Source: Nannobrachium achirus
Taxonomy: Eukaryota > Chordata > Actinopteri > Myctophiformes > Myctophidae
Direction of reading: 5' to 3'
Assembly (NCBI GenBank): GCA_963921795.1
Contig: OY997641.1
Span: 24,024,033-24,088,032, forward strand
DNA length: 64,000 nucleotides
This document shows positions 36,061 to 47,096 of the stretch, one piece after another; the first letter of the stretch is position 1; each line of letters starts with the position of its first letter. A program made the translations under genes and the position numbers. Below the pieces are notes generated by a model. That model ran no database searches. It saw nothing but the letters and a program-made list of their open reading frames with translations, and was not told the origin of the DNA.

Positions 36061-36860
36061 GGAATATTTAAAAGTACGTACCATTGCATAGATACCACAT
36101 TATTGCATAATGTGTGGTTATTGCTTCATCTGCATCTTTATGAGTTTGTGAGCAGCGCCAGGAAAACAGACCCAAAAGGAATAATTAACATTTCTATAAA
36201 ACCTTAGGTGTCACTGCATACATACGCACACCACATAGAGCATAATGTTAGATTGTTTTCATCTTTATGAGTTCATGAGCAGCTCCATCGAACAGTGAGG
36301 CAGTGTGGAGGTAATGTATTTATAATAACCTTTCAAAGAGCTGATGGATTGTTGTTCTGCCTCTAAATCATTCAGCGTTTGCAGTGTACTGGTGAGTACT
36401 TTAAAAGCTAAATGTGGGGCAGGCAGGCATCTTAACGGCCTTCTCTGACATGCTCCACTGCTCCACTTACACTCCCTGTCAGGAGCACCTCCTGTGCACT
36501 CCTGTCTCTCCACCTCTCACTCCCCCCCCCTCCATCTGTCTCTTTCCCTCTCCCTTTCTATCTCTCTCAGGTCAGGTTTAGTCTATGGTGATGCTATGAT
36601 GATTGCTTCTTTCATTCTGTTTTGTTTCTCATTTTGTTTTTTGTTTACATTATTAGTCCCACCGGAGAAAATTCAGTTAATTATCTGCAGTGCATGGTTT
36701 CAGTTAACTTTCATATGGGGGTTTCTATTGTTATGTCTAGTTGTATTTCAGTTGTTCATCTAGAGATCTAGGTTTCAAATTTGGGTTTCTTTTTTTCTTT
36801 TCTGGCTACAGTAGTTGTATGGTTCATACAAGGTCTATAACGTGAATGGTGTGTCCTTAC
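36061..36860. other. prcd intron or 3' UTR region
   Basis: Contains a duplicated block (catctttatgagtttgtgag at about 36132 and 36261) and pyrimidine-rich runs near 36490-36560. The prcd exon 2 donor at 36855-36860 implies at least one more 3' UTR exon at or to the left of this stretch, but I could not place it. Confidence 0.4.
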
Positions 36861-38895
36861 CTAGTTCAGGTGTCCACTGTTCCACTCCTCTTGTAGGGAA
36901 CCTCTCTCTCAACATCCTCCTTTTGCCTGTGACAGAAACTCTAGGTCAATACTTAATAACTAACAACTTCCCTTTCGTGTCTGTTTCTTAAAGTCTCGAC
37001 TGGGTATTAATAAATATCCATTTGAAGGTTTTTAAGTTGCACCATGGCACTGGAAGGTCCGGGTGGCCTGGCCCCTAGTGCGACCTGTGAGTGTGGCGCA
37101 GAGGAACAGACAGCAGACCATGTCATTCTGGAATGCCCCATGTATCGGGCTCCTAATGGGATGCATGGCCTGCTGTCTGTGGATGATGATACAGTGACGT
37201 GGTTGCTGGAGGTGTGTCCAGACATATAGCCCGGGTGAACCCCCCCCAGGACGGAGGTGGTAAAAGGATAGCCCCTCGGCCCCGTACCTGGGGGAGCGGA
37301 GAGATATTACCTTACCCTAACGACAGAGAGTCCGGGTGGCACAGGGAATAAAGTTCCAACCTGGTCCAGTGCCAGCGGTGCCATAGCATTTGTCCGACAT
37401 TTCATTGTTCCTACATCCCATTAGTCAGAATCTGGTGAATGTTAATCTGGTAGAAATACTATGCCTAAACCTAAACCTAACCCTATAACCTCAGTAAAAC
37501 TATGCCTAAACCTAACCTAACCCAAACCATAACCCTAACCTCAGTAAAACTATGCCTAAATCTAACCATAAAACATAACCCTAACCAAAGTAGGACTAAT
37601 GAGATGTAGGACTTATGGGCAGTCCCCGTGGCATCAGGGAGTCAAATAGAGGGGGATAGAATGTTCTTCCACACAAGTCCCAGTTAAACTCCTCACTGTT
37701 AGCTAAAAAGAAACTTGGCAAGTGACACAAGCTACCGGTATATAAACATGGGGAGTATTGGCAACGATTAAATTGGGCAGAACAGCAACAACTAAACCGT
37801 TTGCCCAACAAACAGACCATTTTCCAGTTATTTTAGTTCGGGGCGGCATAGCTCAGGGGTAGAGAAACCGGTCATTAGAGCATGAAGGGTTCCCATTTCG
37901 AATCCGAGCTCCCCCTGAGTTAATGTCGAAGAGTCCTTGAGCAAGACTCTGAACCACTCGTTACTCCCGGTGAACAGGTTGGTGCCTTGCATGGTTTCAT
38001 CTGCCATCGGTGTATGAATGTGTGTGAATGGGTGAATGTAATGCACAATCTATGTAAAGCGCCTTGGATAAAAGTGCTATATAAATGCACTATTTACCAT
38101 TTAGGCGAAAGCTGTTGCCAGGCTTCACATTGACTACTTTGGTATTGTTTGCCATCGCTGTGTCATGGTGGGACATGGGGCAGAGATGATTGCACTTTGA
38201 GTCAATTAGCAGCCCTGGACTCAAGAGCTCAGATGTGTCTCCCTCCATTAATGTACTCCAAATCAAGCTGCGATACGCTGTTGTTATGTACCAATCCACT
38301 TAATCCACACACTGTTGCTCACGGCAAGCCCAAAAATCAGCCCAAGTGGTGATATCAAATCAATGATGCAGATACATTCATCTCTCATTCTGTCAGACAC
38401 ACTTTATCTGTGTCTGACATCTGATGTCTTAATGTGAACACGCGTGTTCTTGCCTGTGTGTATGTGTCTTAGTCATTTGGGTATGTGGATAAGTGGCTCA
38501 AAAATAAGTGGTGTAATCCTTTACTAATGATTAAAAAAAGAAATCATGAGTATAGGATTATACCACTTATTTAGTCATTGGGTATGTGGATATAGTGGTA
38601 TAATCCTGACCTATACTCATGATGAATATGAAGTTGCAGTGTATAAACTAAAACGATGCCTCTTATATCAAGCTTTGAACCGCATATGTCAGTAGTACAG
38701 TTGCAACACTCAAGCCATACAGACGTTGTTTTGATTCTCTTCTTTGGAAGTAAGATTGATTTAAGAAAAAGCAATAGCCCTAATCAGACATTGACGAATC
38801 ATAATATGTACTCACGGATTGGTTTTGTTGGATTTTTTGAACATCTGACGCAGGAAGAGGGCGAAGGTGGTGAGGACCATCATAGTGGTGCACAT
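36861..38895 (-). CDS. prcd: Photoreceptor disc component PRCD (complete, 46 residues)
   Basis: PRCD is a tiny rhodopsin-associated membrane protein of rod and cone outer-segment discs; loss causes progressive rod-cone degeneration in dog and human. Exon 1 (coding 38816-38895) gives MCTTMMVLTTFALFLRQMFK then KSNKTN, and ends at a GTGAGT donor. Exon 2 (36861-36926; coding to the TGA at 36866-36868) follows a tttctgtcacag acceptor and gives P-QKEDVEREVPYKRSGTVDT. Phase agrees (2/1). The protein starts MCTT as in mammals, keeps Cys2 (the palmitoylated residue hit by the known C2Y mutation), a short hydrophobic segment (about residues 5-15) and the basic stretch after it. Human PRCD has 54 residues. 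Exon 2 itself ends in a donor (ctag before gtaagg), so a further 3' UTR exon is expected. Its place next to cytoglobin fits human 17q25. Confidence 0.86.
37020..37330 (+). mobile_element. LINE 3' fragment (Cys-rich C-terminal end)
   Basis: The frame 37044-37229 gives ATCECGAEEQTADHVILECP, the Cys/His knuckle found at the C-terminal end of several fish LINE ORF2 proteins, then a stop and a GC-rich UTR-like stretch. It lies inside the prcd intron. Not a host gene. Confidence 0.65.
37455..37590. repeat. CCCTAA-like block
   Basis: The reverse-complement form of the 29555 family: actatgcctaaacctaaccc alternating with ataaccctaacctcagtaaa. Followed by aatgagatgtaggacttatg, which recurs inverted near 46325. 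Confidence 0.75.
37840..38102 (+). repeat. tRNA-derived SINE, full-length reference copy
   Basis: Head ggcatagctcaggggtagag (A box) and a degenerate B box ttcccatttcgaatccgagc, a middle with cttgagcaagactctgaacc, and a tail gcgccttggataaaagtgct then atataaatg. It lies in the prcd intron. Confidence 0.85.
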
Positions 38896-39110
38896 GATCC
38901 TGTCCCGAGGATTCCAAGGGTCCCTCGCCCTGGGCGTGCTGGTGGATTAGAGCCCAGAGACCACTTTTCCCATTGGATGTATTGAATGGGAGAGACAGGC
39001 TGAGGGACGCACCAATCAGACTATTCCTGTCTCTGCTTTGGCCTCTCTCTCTGTTGGGCAGATTAGCTGGAAGGATTAACTCAGATCAAGGGGTTAGATC
39101 CCGCTGGCAG
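38896..39110 (-). promoter_or_regulatory. Putative prcd promoter with an OTX/CRX-type site
   Basis: Upstream of the prcd start codon the sequence has GGATTA at 39073-39078, the TAATCC core bound by CRX/OTX factors in photoreceptor genes, about 180 bp from the ATG. A further gattag and ggttag lie nearby. The motif is short and can occur by chance; the photoreceptor role of the gene makes it worth noting. Confidence 0.3.
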
Positions 39111-39159
39111 GGCCAGGGGCAGAACATATAGTATATGTTTCTATTGAAACCTCTCCAGA

Positions 39160-39270
39160 CTCTTAGCCAACCATGATTTTAGGACAACATGTACCTTTTG
39201 TATTGTGTTTTTTAATAAGCTTGGATGTATGTTTATGTATATGTACCGGTATATATATATATATACGGTA

Positions 39271-39308
<38 letters not shown>

Positions 39309-39490
39309 ACTTAATTGCTCTGTATGGTTGATTCTCCTGTAGTGTTGATTCTTCTTTCTTGTTTGTTTTTGTCGCTCGGCTGTAGACAACAGTCATTTTC
39401 TTTTTTTCTTACTGTCCTGTAACTGCTGTACCTTCTGAGTGACTTAATTTCCCCCTTGGGATAATAAAGGTATCTATCTATCTATCTATG
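39160..39490 (+). mobile_element. LINE 3' end with (ATCT)n tail
   Basis: The sequence gacttaatttcccccttggg then ataataaaggtatctatcta is the common 3' end of fish LINE copies. A (TA)n and poly-T tract lies at 39245-39310. Confidence 0.55.
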
Positions 39491-40920
39491 ATGAAAGGCG
39501 TTGCTCAAACTTGCAGTAAGTGTTGAACTGGAATCCTGTCAAATACCAGTTTAAATTGACTGTGTGGTTTTCATTATTATGTAATGTTGCTCTTTTGACC
39601 TTAACAGGTAAGTAGACGTTACCTTTTCAGTTTACTTTAATTCTGAGAACACTGAATTCGTTTGTGCTTCAAAGTTGGTGTGTCACGATTTCCCTTTCAT
39701 TCCCTGACATTAGCACAAGTCAATCTTATCATAGTGATACGGAGTCAATGTTAAGGGGATTGAACTGACCAAACACTGAACCCAATAAAATATGTTGTAG
39801 GGCTCCTAGATATATCAATCCAACTATTTTCACACACAGCTATGCAATATTACGAGATGGCCTGAGATATGCAGCTATAAATATTGCCCTCCTAAGGTAC
39901 AGTACATCACATGGTTGATAAGGTTACTTTATTTTCATTATTATGTTACAGATCCTTTTTTTTTTAATACAGTTACACAAAACGTGTAATTAGATACATG
40001 GGATAATGTTATTAATAAACACACCCATGTTCAGTTTGCTAACCAGGCGTTCCTGACAAATATTAATTCAGCAGTTAATCATTGCTTTACTTCAGTTAAA
40101 CCTCCTTGACAGAAAGCTGCTGAAGGGTCCTGGAAAACGTGGTTTCAACCGGCCTGCACCATCCTCAATAAAACAAACAAAAAACATAACCACACTTGTA
40201 AACACCTACTGTAACTAGAAATTGAATTGTATGCCTTTTGATCTTAAGTAGTATGTTTATACTGTCTTTGTTTTGTATTTTATTGTTTTGATGTTTGAGG
40301 TCTATGGCTGTAAATTAGCTTCTAACTATAATGGCATGTTCACAGATCATGTACAGATGATTAATTCCACTTTCATGTATCATATGAATAAAGTAAAGTA
40401 ATCTAATTTCTTTATGTTTGGTTCTGATTTTTACCCCCAGGTACACAAGCATAGGGCAAAACTGGCACCCCGGTGTAGTTTCTTATACTGTTCTTTGAAG
40501 CCACAGTATACCACAGTATACCACAGTATATTTCACCAATATATACCAACTTATACTACTGGAAAAGGTTGTGATGACATTTTCTATGTCTGGAGAGCAT
40601 CTGAAACCCAAGTGAAGGGGTTTTATAACATTATCAACACGAATAGTCATTTTCTATAGTGATTCAAACAGACACCTATGAGCCACTGGCTGAAACACAA
40701 TTTTCCCATCCTATTCCACTCAAGATATTCTGCCTGTGCCATTGTTCAGTCGCATTCCATTGCATTTGTATTTCTTATACAGATTTCCAAGTTGAGGCTG
40801 CCGACAGAGAAACAAAGACTGTTTTGAAAATAACACATCTGCGTTGAGACTTATATAATCCATAATCCAGTATTCACCACTTAGCAGGCACTTTGAAACT
40901 GTTTCACAAACGCTGGCACA
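39491..40920. other. Gene-free spacer
   Basis: AT-rich. A triplet of ccacagtata near 40500-40530 is the only local repeat I see. No exon detected. Confidence 0.5.
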
Positions 40921-40929
40921 TTGTATTTT

Positions 40930-41130
40930 TTTTTTTTTTTTAAGATTTGTTTTTGGGCTTTTTATGCCTTTATTTGATAGGACAGTAGACTGACAGGAAA
41001 TGGGGAGAGAGATGGGGAATGACATGTGGCAAAGATCGTCCGGACCGGGAATCGAAACGGCGACGCCAGCAGGCATCATAGCCTAGTATGTGGTATGCGC
41101 CTTGACCACCAGGCCAGCGGGTGCCCCACA
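40930..41130 (-). repeat. tRNA-derived SINE, third type
   Basis: Plus-strand gcctttatttgataggacag and ggggaatgacatgtggcaaa lead to ccgggaatcgaaac, whose complement is a B box. Ends in gcgggtgcccca. Confidence 0.75.
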
Positions 41131-41204
41131 TTGTTGAATCTTACCTAACAACAATGCTTTAATTACCACACCTCCTCATTTAATGTAACCAAATCTTCCC
41201 CCAC

Positions 41205-41385
41205 AATCGGCCCCCACAAAACTGTGAAAAGTGATGACTCTTCACTAAACCATAGTTTTGTGGGTCCGTTTTTAGCCCAAGGAATGTTTTTCGTGCAAAA
41301 CAAATGTTTGCAATAGATTTATAATCATGAACAACCCCTAGTTAGACCCCACACATGCTACTTAAAGCAGATTTTTGGGGGTGTA
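41205..41385. repeat. Relative of the 56.2-kb foldback element
   Basis: Shares agcccaaggaatgttttt, tgcaaaacaaatg and cacatgctacttaaagcaga with the right arm at 56480-56585, and keeps an aaaactgtgaaaagtgatga core. Confidence 0.6.
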
Positions 41386-41455
41386 TTTGTATAGTGCACA
41401 ATAGTGGATAGTAAGTAAATGGGACCCAAACTTTCAGCAGCTGTCAAACATTCCC

Positions 41456-41890
41456 CTAGGGATTTTGAATTTCAAACTTTGTTAGATGTAGATTGTTAGA
41501 TTCTTGGTAAAGAATGTATTCACAGATTTCATTAATATCCTCTGACCATGAGTTAGGCAGGGAAAGCAAGTCTGAATAGGTGAGTTTTGAGGGAGGTTTT
41601 GATGTGAGGTGGGAGTGATTCCAGAGGATAGGGGCTGCAACTGAAAAAGCCCTGTCACCCCACATGTGTTTGTTTGTTTTTATGGGGAAATCCAAGATGT
41701 TGGCATCTCCAGATCTGAGGGAGCGTGTGGGGACGTGGGGTTTAAGGAGGTCAGAGAGGTATTAGGGAGCCTGGTGGTTGTCTTGTATGTGGTGATCAGA
41801 AATTTGAAATCAATACTTTGTTTGACTGGGAGCCAGTGAAGGTCATGGAGGACTGGGGTGATGTGGTACACTGACACTGACACTGCCAGT
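41456..41890 (-). mobile_element. L2-like LINE ORF2 C-terminal fragment
   Basis: Minus-strand frames give TPVLHDLHWLPVKQSIDFK and then GDRAFSVAAPILWN, both diagnostic of L2-type C-terminal regions (compare the intact copy at 34200-34500). The two frames are offset, so it is a decayed copy. Confidence 0.75.
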
Positions 41891-42659
41891 CACTTACGGT
41901 ATGTGAGTGTTTTATTTTATTTCATTTTATTATCAGGGTGTGTTGTTAGCATTGTGTTGTAATCTTAGATGGACTTATCTGTGATTCATACTTTTATTAT
42001 AAGTCACTAAGGTCAGGTCATCTGCCAGGTGTCCAGGCCCAGTAGGTATTTGTAGGTGTGTCTTCCTTTGTCTGAGCAAAGACGCTCGAAATGTTAGTAT
42101 TTTAAACAGTGGTGGGAAAAGTATTGCTTAAAATAGCAATACTGCAATGTATACTCTGTTACAAGTAAAAGTATGGAATTCAAAACATACTTGAATAAAA
42201 GGTATTGGCCTGAAAATGTATAAGTACAAAAAGTTCTCATTATGCAGAATGTCCCATTTCACAAGTTTTCAAATGTATAAAACTCTTTTGAAAATAGCAG
42301 ATCTACAAACTCATGAATACATGTATTGGAGTAAAAGTACAATATTTGCCGCTGAGATGTAGTGGAGTAGAAGTAAAAGTATTGGTGATTGGAAAACTAG
42401 TAAAGTACAAATGTACTTATAGTTGCTTTACACCACTGATTTTAAAACGAATGCATTCATCTTCAGTAGGCATAATAAAAATAAAAAACTTGATCAGCTG
42501 TATTGATTCAGAACGCTGCCTGTTGCTCAAGGCCTTTATACTAATATCTTTTATCTTTTATAGAGGGCATTGTACAAGGGGCCTATATATATGAGCAACA
42601 GTATCTATTCTGGTATGCCTAACCCCTTATTTCTAAACTTCTTTGTCTTTTTTTCTATT

Positions 42660-42752
42660 TTGAAAAACATTTTAAAATACTTCACATAGCCGATCTACAT
42701 CGACACATTGTGAGCCTGTAGATCAGCTATTTAAAATATTAAATGTTTTTCA
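42660..42752. repeat. Palindromic hairpin repeat, extended arms
   Basis: The core (catagccgatctac / gtagatcagctatt) is continued outward by ttgaaaaacattt and aaatgtttttcaa, giving the longest symmetry in the family. A half copy lies at 42291-42313. Confidence 0.7.
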
Positions 42753-42779
42753 ACCTAGTAAAACATGGCAAACTAGAAG

Positions 42780-43930
42780 CAGTGCTCTTCCGAGCACAGG
42801 TCTCCACCAGGCTGTGCGTCCTGGTGGTGCTACTGTATAATAGGCCAATGTAAAAAGGGTGGCATATGTTCTTCACATTAGATCTTTCATGGCAATCGGA
42901 TGCTGCATGCATGATTTGAGTGTTCCAAAAATGTGTTTTGCTAAAGTCTACCTGCTGATGGCGCTATAACAGGCCAATGTGAAAAAGGTAGCATTTGTTC
43001 CTTGACCTAGTGGAAATATGTGTGGCAAATTTCACGGTAATCGCAAGCTGCATAGATGATTTGAGGCATTTTGTTCAAAAACTGAGCAATCCTGCAAACT
43101 TTGGAAGCTAATATTAGCCAATCAGGATGGAATATGAAATATCAGATGGATCGGACTTGATCACATGACTATAGAGATACTGTGTACCAATTTGCGTGAT
43201 TTTTGGATACAATCTCAAGGAGCAACATCCAAAAACGTGTTTTACATAAGTCTGCCCAAAGGTGGCGCTATAGAAGGCTGATGTGAAAAATGCAGGGCAA
43301 AGGTTTATCCTTAGCCTTTGGGAGTGCGCTTACAAAGTTTGAAACTGATCGGTGAAGTTATAGGTAAAACCACAAATCGCCCTGTTATAGCGCCACCATG
43401 AGGCTGATTAAAAAAAATCAAGTGGCATTTCTTCCTCTGCCTAGTGGGAACGTGTGTGCGCGATTTCATGATAATTGCACTTTGCGTTTGGGATTTGAGG
43501 CATGTTGTTCAAAACAGCTCAATCCTACAAACTTTGGAATCCAATCTTAGCCAATCAGAATGGAATATGCAAAATCGGACAGATCCGTGTCGATCGCATG
43601 ACTGTCGAGATACTGCCTACCGATTTGTAGGATTTTTGGACAAAATCTGTAAGAGTAGTGCACAGAAATGTGTTTTACAAACATCGGCCACTAGGTGGCG
43701 CTAGAAAAGGCCCATTTGAAAAATGTAGGGCAGAGGTTCTAGATTGGCATCCAGGGAATGTGTGTGCTCACTTTGGCAGCGACCGGGCCAACGGCGACTG
43801 AGATTAGCTGCACACAAACTGCGAGGACGCACGGACGCACGCACGGACGGACGCACGCACGGACGGACGAAGGGGAAAACATACTCTCCCCCATGCCTTC
43901 GGCTGGTGGAGACAAAGAGTTGGTAACATG
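42780..43930 (+). repeat. Diverged 'ggtggcgct' interspersed repeat
   Basis: Repeated words ggtggcgctatag, ttgaggcattttgttcaaaa and acaaactttggaa recur every few hundred bases, ending in a (GGAC)-rich run acgcacggacgg (43825-43870). Same family as 25318-26330 and 51698-52052, older. Confidence 0.6.
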
Positions 43931-43969
43931 TCATTAGGTCGAACACCCTTTGGATCGACCACCAAACTC

Positions 43970-44110
43970 TAACCCAAACCCTAATCCTAGCCTCAGTAAA
44001 ACTATGCCTAACCCTAAACCTAACCTCAGTAACCGTGACGCGGGTGATTATCTAACCTGCCGACGCTCACAGGTGATTATCTAACCTGCCGACGCTGTTC
44101 GACCCAACGG
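43970..44110. repeat. CCCTAA-like block with cctgccgacgct repeats
   Basis: Actatgcctaaccctaaacc followed by two copies of ggtgattatctaacctgccg. The latter is the complement of the aggttag plus cgtcggcagg words at 28.9 kb. Confidence 0.7.
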
Positions 44111-44434
44111 GAGTTCAACCATAGACTGTATGAGTTCAACCTATGGGGCAGTCCCCAAAGAGTTTAAGGATAAGGAGTAAGGCATGGATGAAAATAGGTC
44201 CCTGTCTTCATCGGGTACACTTACTCTAGTGAGTACCCTATGCTCGCTAAGGTTTTAGAATCAATACTTTATTTTTGCCACGGACATGCAAAACAAGTGA
44301 TCCGTAATATTACCAGAATCACATAGACCTAATAGCCCTATAAATGTATATTGGACAACTGATGTGCTATAGTGTCTACTCTATTCCACTGCGCTAGACA
44401 TTTTAAAACAATTTATATAAATTATTTGGGGGAA

Positions 44435-44506
44435 AGCCAATCTACAAGCTCACAGTCACACAGTCAACACATCACAGCATGTTGTGAGCTTGTAGATCAG
44501 AATTTT
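44435..44506. repeat. Palindromic hairpin repeat
   Basis: Arms agccaatctacaagctcaca and gttgtgagcttgtagatcag; the loop has an extra agtcacacagtcaacac. Confidence 0.7.
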
Positions 44507-45223
44507 TATTTTATTTTCAGCCTATAATGACATGCCCAAACTTGGTATATCAGGGTTAAAGTGGTTAGCTATTCTTATGGGGACTGGGAAGTCATCCACT
44601 GTATACTGGCAGGTGGAGAGACAGGCATTAAATGTGGCATATGGTCCATGTATATTCCATGTTCAAAATTGGTTTTATCAGTACAGACAGTGCTTCCATC
44701 TTAAGCAAATGGGCCATATGAGGACAGGAAGATATTAAGATCTACCAGCTAAACTAGTTTTTAGTTTAGACTTGTTCTCGGTACAGGTGTGCCAAATATA
44801 GAAAAAGACTTGAGAGTCAAAACAAATAATTATGTACTGTATGAGTGTATGAGTGTAGATCAAGGGTTTCCATGGATTATGATTGTGGAGTGTTATGGTT
44901 GTTATTGGTATTATTGGACACTTTGAAACACTTTCTCTCAACTGACGTAAATCAGCTTTACTTGTCTAGTTCCTCTCCCTCCTCCCTCCTCTCCTCTTGG
45001 TGCTCCTTTTCAACAGATGACATGCCAAGCTCTTTTACACGCATTGTCACTGTGATCAGGCTGGTCACTCACATACCGTTGACTTTAATTGTTTCATTGT
45101 CTGGCACACCTCATTCAGGCCGTCATCCCCAAAAGAAACATATATGAACTGGGGACCCCCACCCTGACACGCACTTGGAATTGTAGGTATTACATTTAAT
45201 GTGACACGGTTCCACAGATAAAT

Positions 45224-45306
45224 ATTGTGAAAATAGCAAATCTGCATGCTCACGGCGCCTCGCACTGCGAAGTGTTGTGAGCATGTAGATCTGCTATTTT
45301 CACAAT
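45224..45306. repeat. Palindromic hairpin repeat, best copy
   Basis: An 83-bp near-perfect palindrome with arms attgtgaaaatagcaaatct and agatctgctattttcacaat, and the inner gcatgctcac against gtgagcatgt. The loop ggcgcctcgcactgcgaag has several CpGs. Confidence 0.8.
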
Positions 45307-46364
45307 GTTCGCCTCTTGCTTACTTCATATTCTTGTAAGTCCTTAAATTGTCACTTTATAAATGTGCAGATACCCTGTATACACTTATGTAGGTTTGTTT
45401 ACTTACCGTTGAGTGAGATATTTTTTTTTACATCATCATCTGGGGGCCTCACAAAATAATTTGGAGACCCCACTAGGGGTCCCGACCCCAAGTTTGAGAA
45501 CCACTGATCTATTGTCTTAAAAAAAAACATTTCAGGGAATCTTGTTGTCTTGTGGTCCTCCCATGATGCAATCATGTTTGTGTACCACATACAATAGGCT
45601 ACCACAAATGTCCTGTAACATATTATTGAGCATGTCATCCCGACACTTTATGAGTAATCAAAATTATTCAAACACATTTTTTAAGATTAGATTGTGAATA
45701 TTTAAAATATGTTTTTATATTATAATGAAAAAGTATAGGCGATATTTTTCGGGGAAAAAAAGAAATGGAAAAAAGAGTGCCATGGACATCTTTGTCCATT
45801 TACGGACATGTTGATGACCCCTGAGTTCGACCTTTTATTGAAAACAACAACAGAAAATGCAATCAATTGAAAACAATCATGGAAGGAACAAAGCAGATCT
45901 GCATACTGTAGCTCCCTTAAGTGCACATATATTGTCACATCCAAATCCAAACATAAAAATTACATTTCGAACCTGAAGAAGAGCATAGAATCGAAACATC
46001 ATTTTTTTAACGAGCCTGTGTGGGATCTATTTTGCTCCTTCTAAAATAAAATGTGTGAATGACAGGATGTTATCTGCTTCCTATTCTGCCATCCATTCAT
46101 CGTGGGAGAGAATAACAGGATGTTTGTTCGTTTCATGTTCTACTGTCCAGTCAGCGTGTACGCCATTCCTCAACCCAGTACCAGTTGTTATGATTGGCTG
46201 AGACGCATTGAGAGATCATAGAGGGAGCACTCGTATTGGTTCAGATGATTACTTACCTGGTCCACCAAATACTTGCCAACTTCGACGGTACACTTTTTAA
46301 TGTACACCACTATGGGGACTGCCCATAAGTACTACATCTCATTAGTCCTACATCTCATTAGTCC

Positions 46365-46450
46365 TACTTTAGTTAAGGTTAAGTTTTAGGGTTAGGTTTA
46401 GACATAGTTTTACTGAGGTTAGGGTTAGGTTTAGGTTTAGGCATAGTACG
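46365..46450. repeat. TTAGGG-like block
   Basis: Ggttaggtttagacatagtt then ttactgaggttagggttagg, in the plus orientation of the family. Preceded by actacatctcattagtccta. Confidence 0.75.
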
Positions 46451-46987
46451 CTGCCAGCATATACCTGCCTTGTTTTCAAGTGATTTAAAAAGTTATATAT
46501 TTGTTGTAAAACCTTGCAAATATGCAGGGTGCAGAGTGAGGGAAAAAGAACTGCGCTCCCCAAAACAACTGCCTTGACAACTGGCTTGGGAATCGTTTAT
46601 GCATCAAGTCGTCGTATGAGAGAATCCTGTCCTACAGTGTAATGTTCTTCTGCTTAACCAATTACTCTATTGCCATAAGTCCTACTTCTAGGATTGTCTC
46701 AGCTTGGGTTTTATTTTTACAGAGGATTGTACAAGGGGGTCTATACAGTACATAGTCTTAAGTTTTAGAGTGGCAGGCAGTTAGACCTCTGCAACACTGG
46801 TGCATGACTTTTATTGAACACAATGCAATGCAAAACAGTAGCAGTAGTGGGTAGCAAATATCAAGTATCAAACTACAACTGGGCTAAACCCACAAAACAT
46901 TCAGCTTTTCATCATCCTTCTGTTCTCTTCTGTCTTCATGTAACCTCGCCTCACCAGCCTTTCTGGGAGAAAGCCTGGTATTCGTTT

Positions 46988-47096
46988 ACTACACTTTGGC
47001 CGGAACTACCAACCGGAATCAGTTTTAACCCAGTTAGCGCATGCACAAAACTGGGTTAAAACTGATTCCAGTTGGTAGTTCCGGCCAAAGTGTAGT
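46988..47096. repeat. 109-bp foldback palindrome
   Basis: The arms start actacactttggccggaact and meet at an agcgcatgcacaa loop. The two arms of about 48 bp differ at only one or two positions. Confidence 0.85.

Noticed and set aside
36265-36513. 82-residue minus-strand frame next to prcd exon 2
   Set aside because: No family resemblance, and part of it lies over a local duplication; it may be UTR of prcd but not a supported protein.
37044-37229. Small host gene with a Cys-rich domain
   Set aside because: The CxCGAEEQTADHVILECP pattern is that of a LINE ORF2 C-terminus, and the frame has no upstream exon.
37840-38102. tRNA gene
   Set aside because: The A and B boxes belong to a SINE: there is no proper acceptor stem, and the same head and tail recur at 12401-12652.
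43970-46450. True telomere or chromosome-end fusion
   Set aside because: The blocks are degenerate, in both orientations, and share non-telomeric flanking words, so they are an interspersed repeat.
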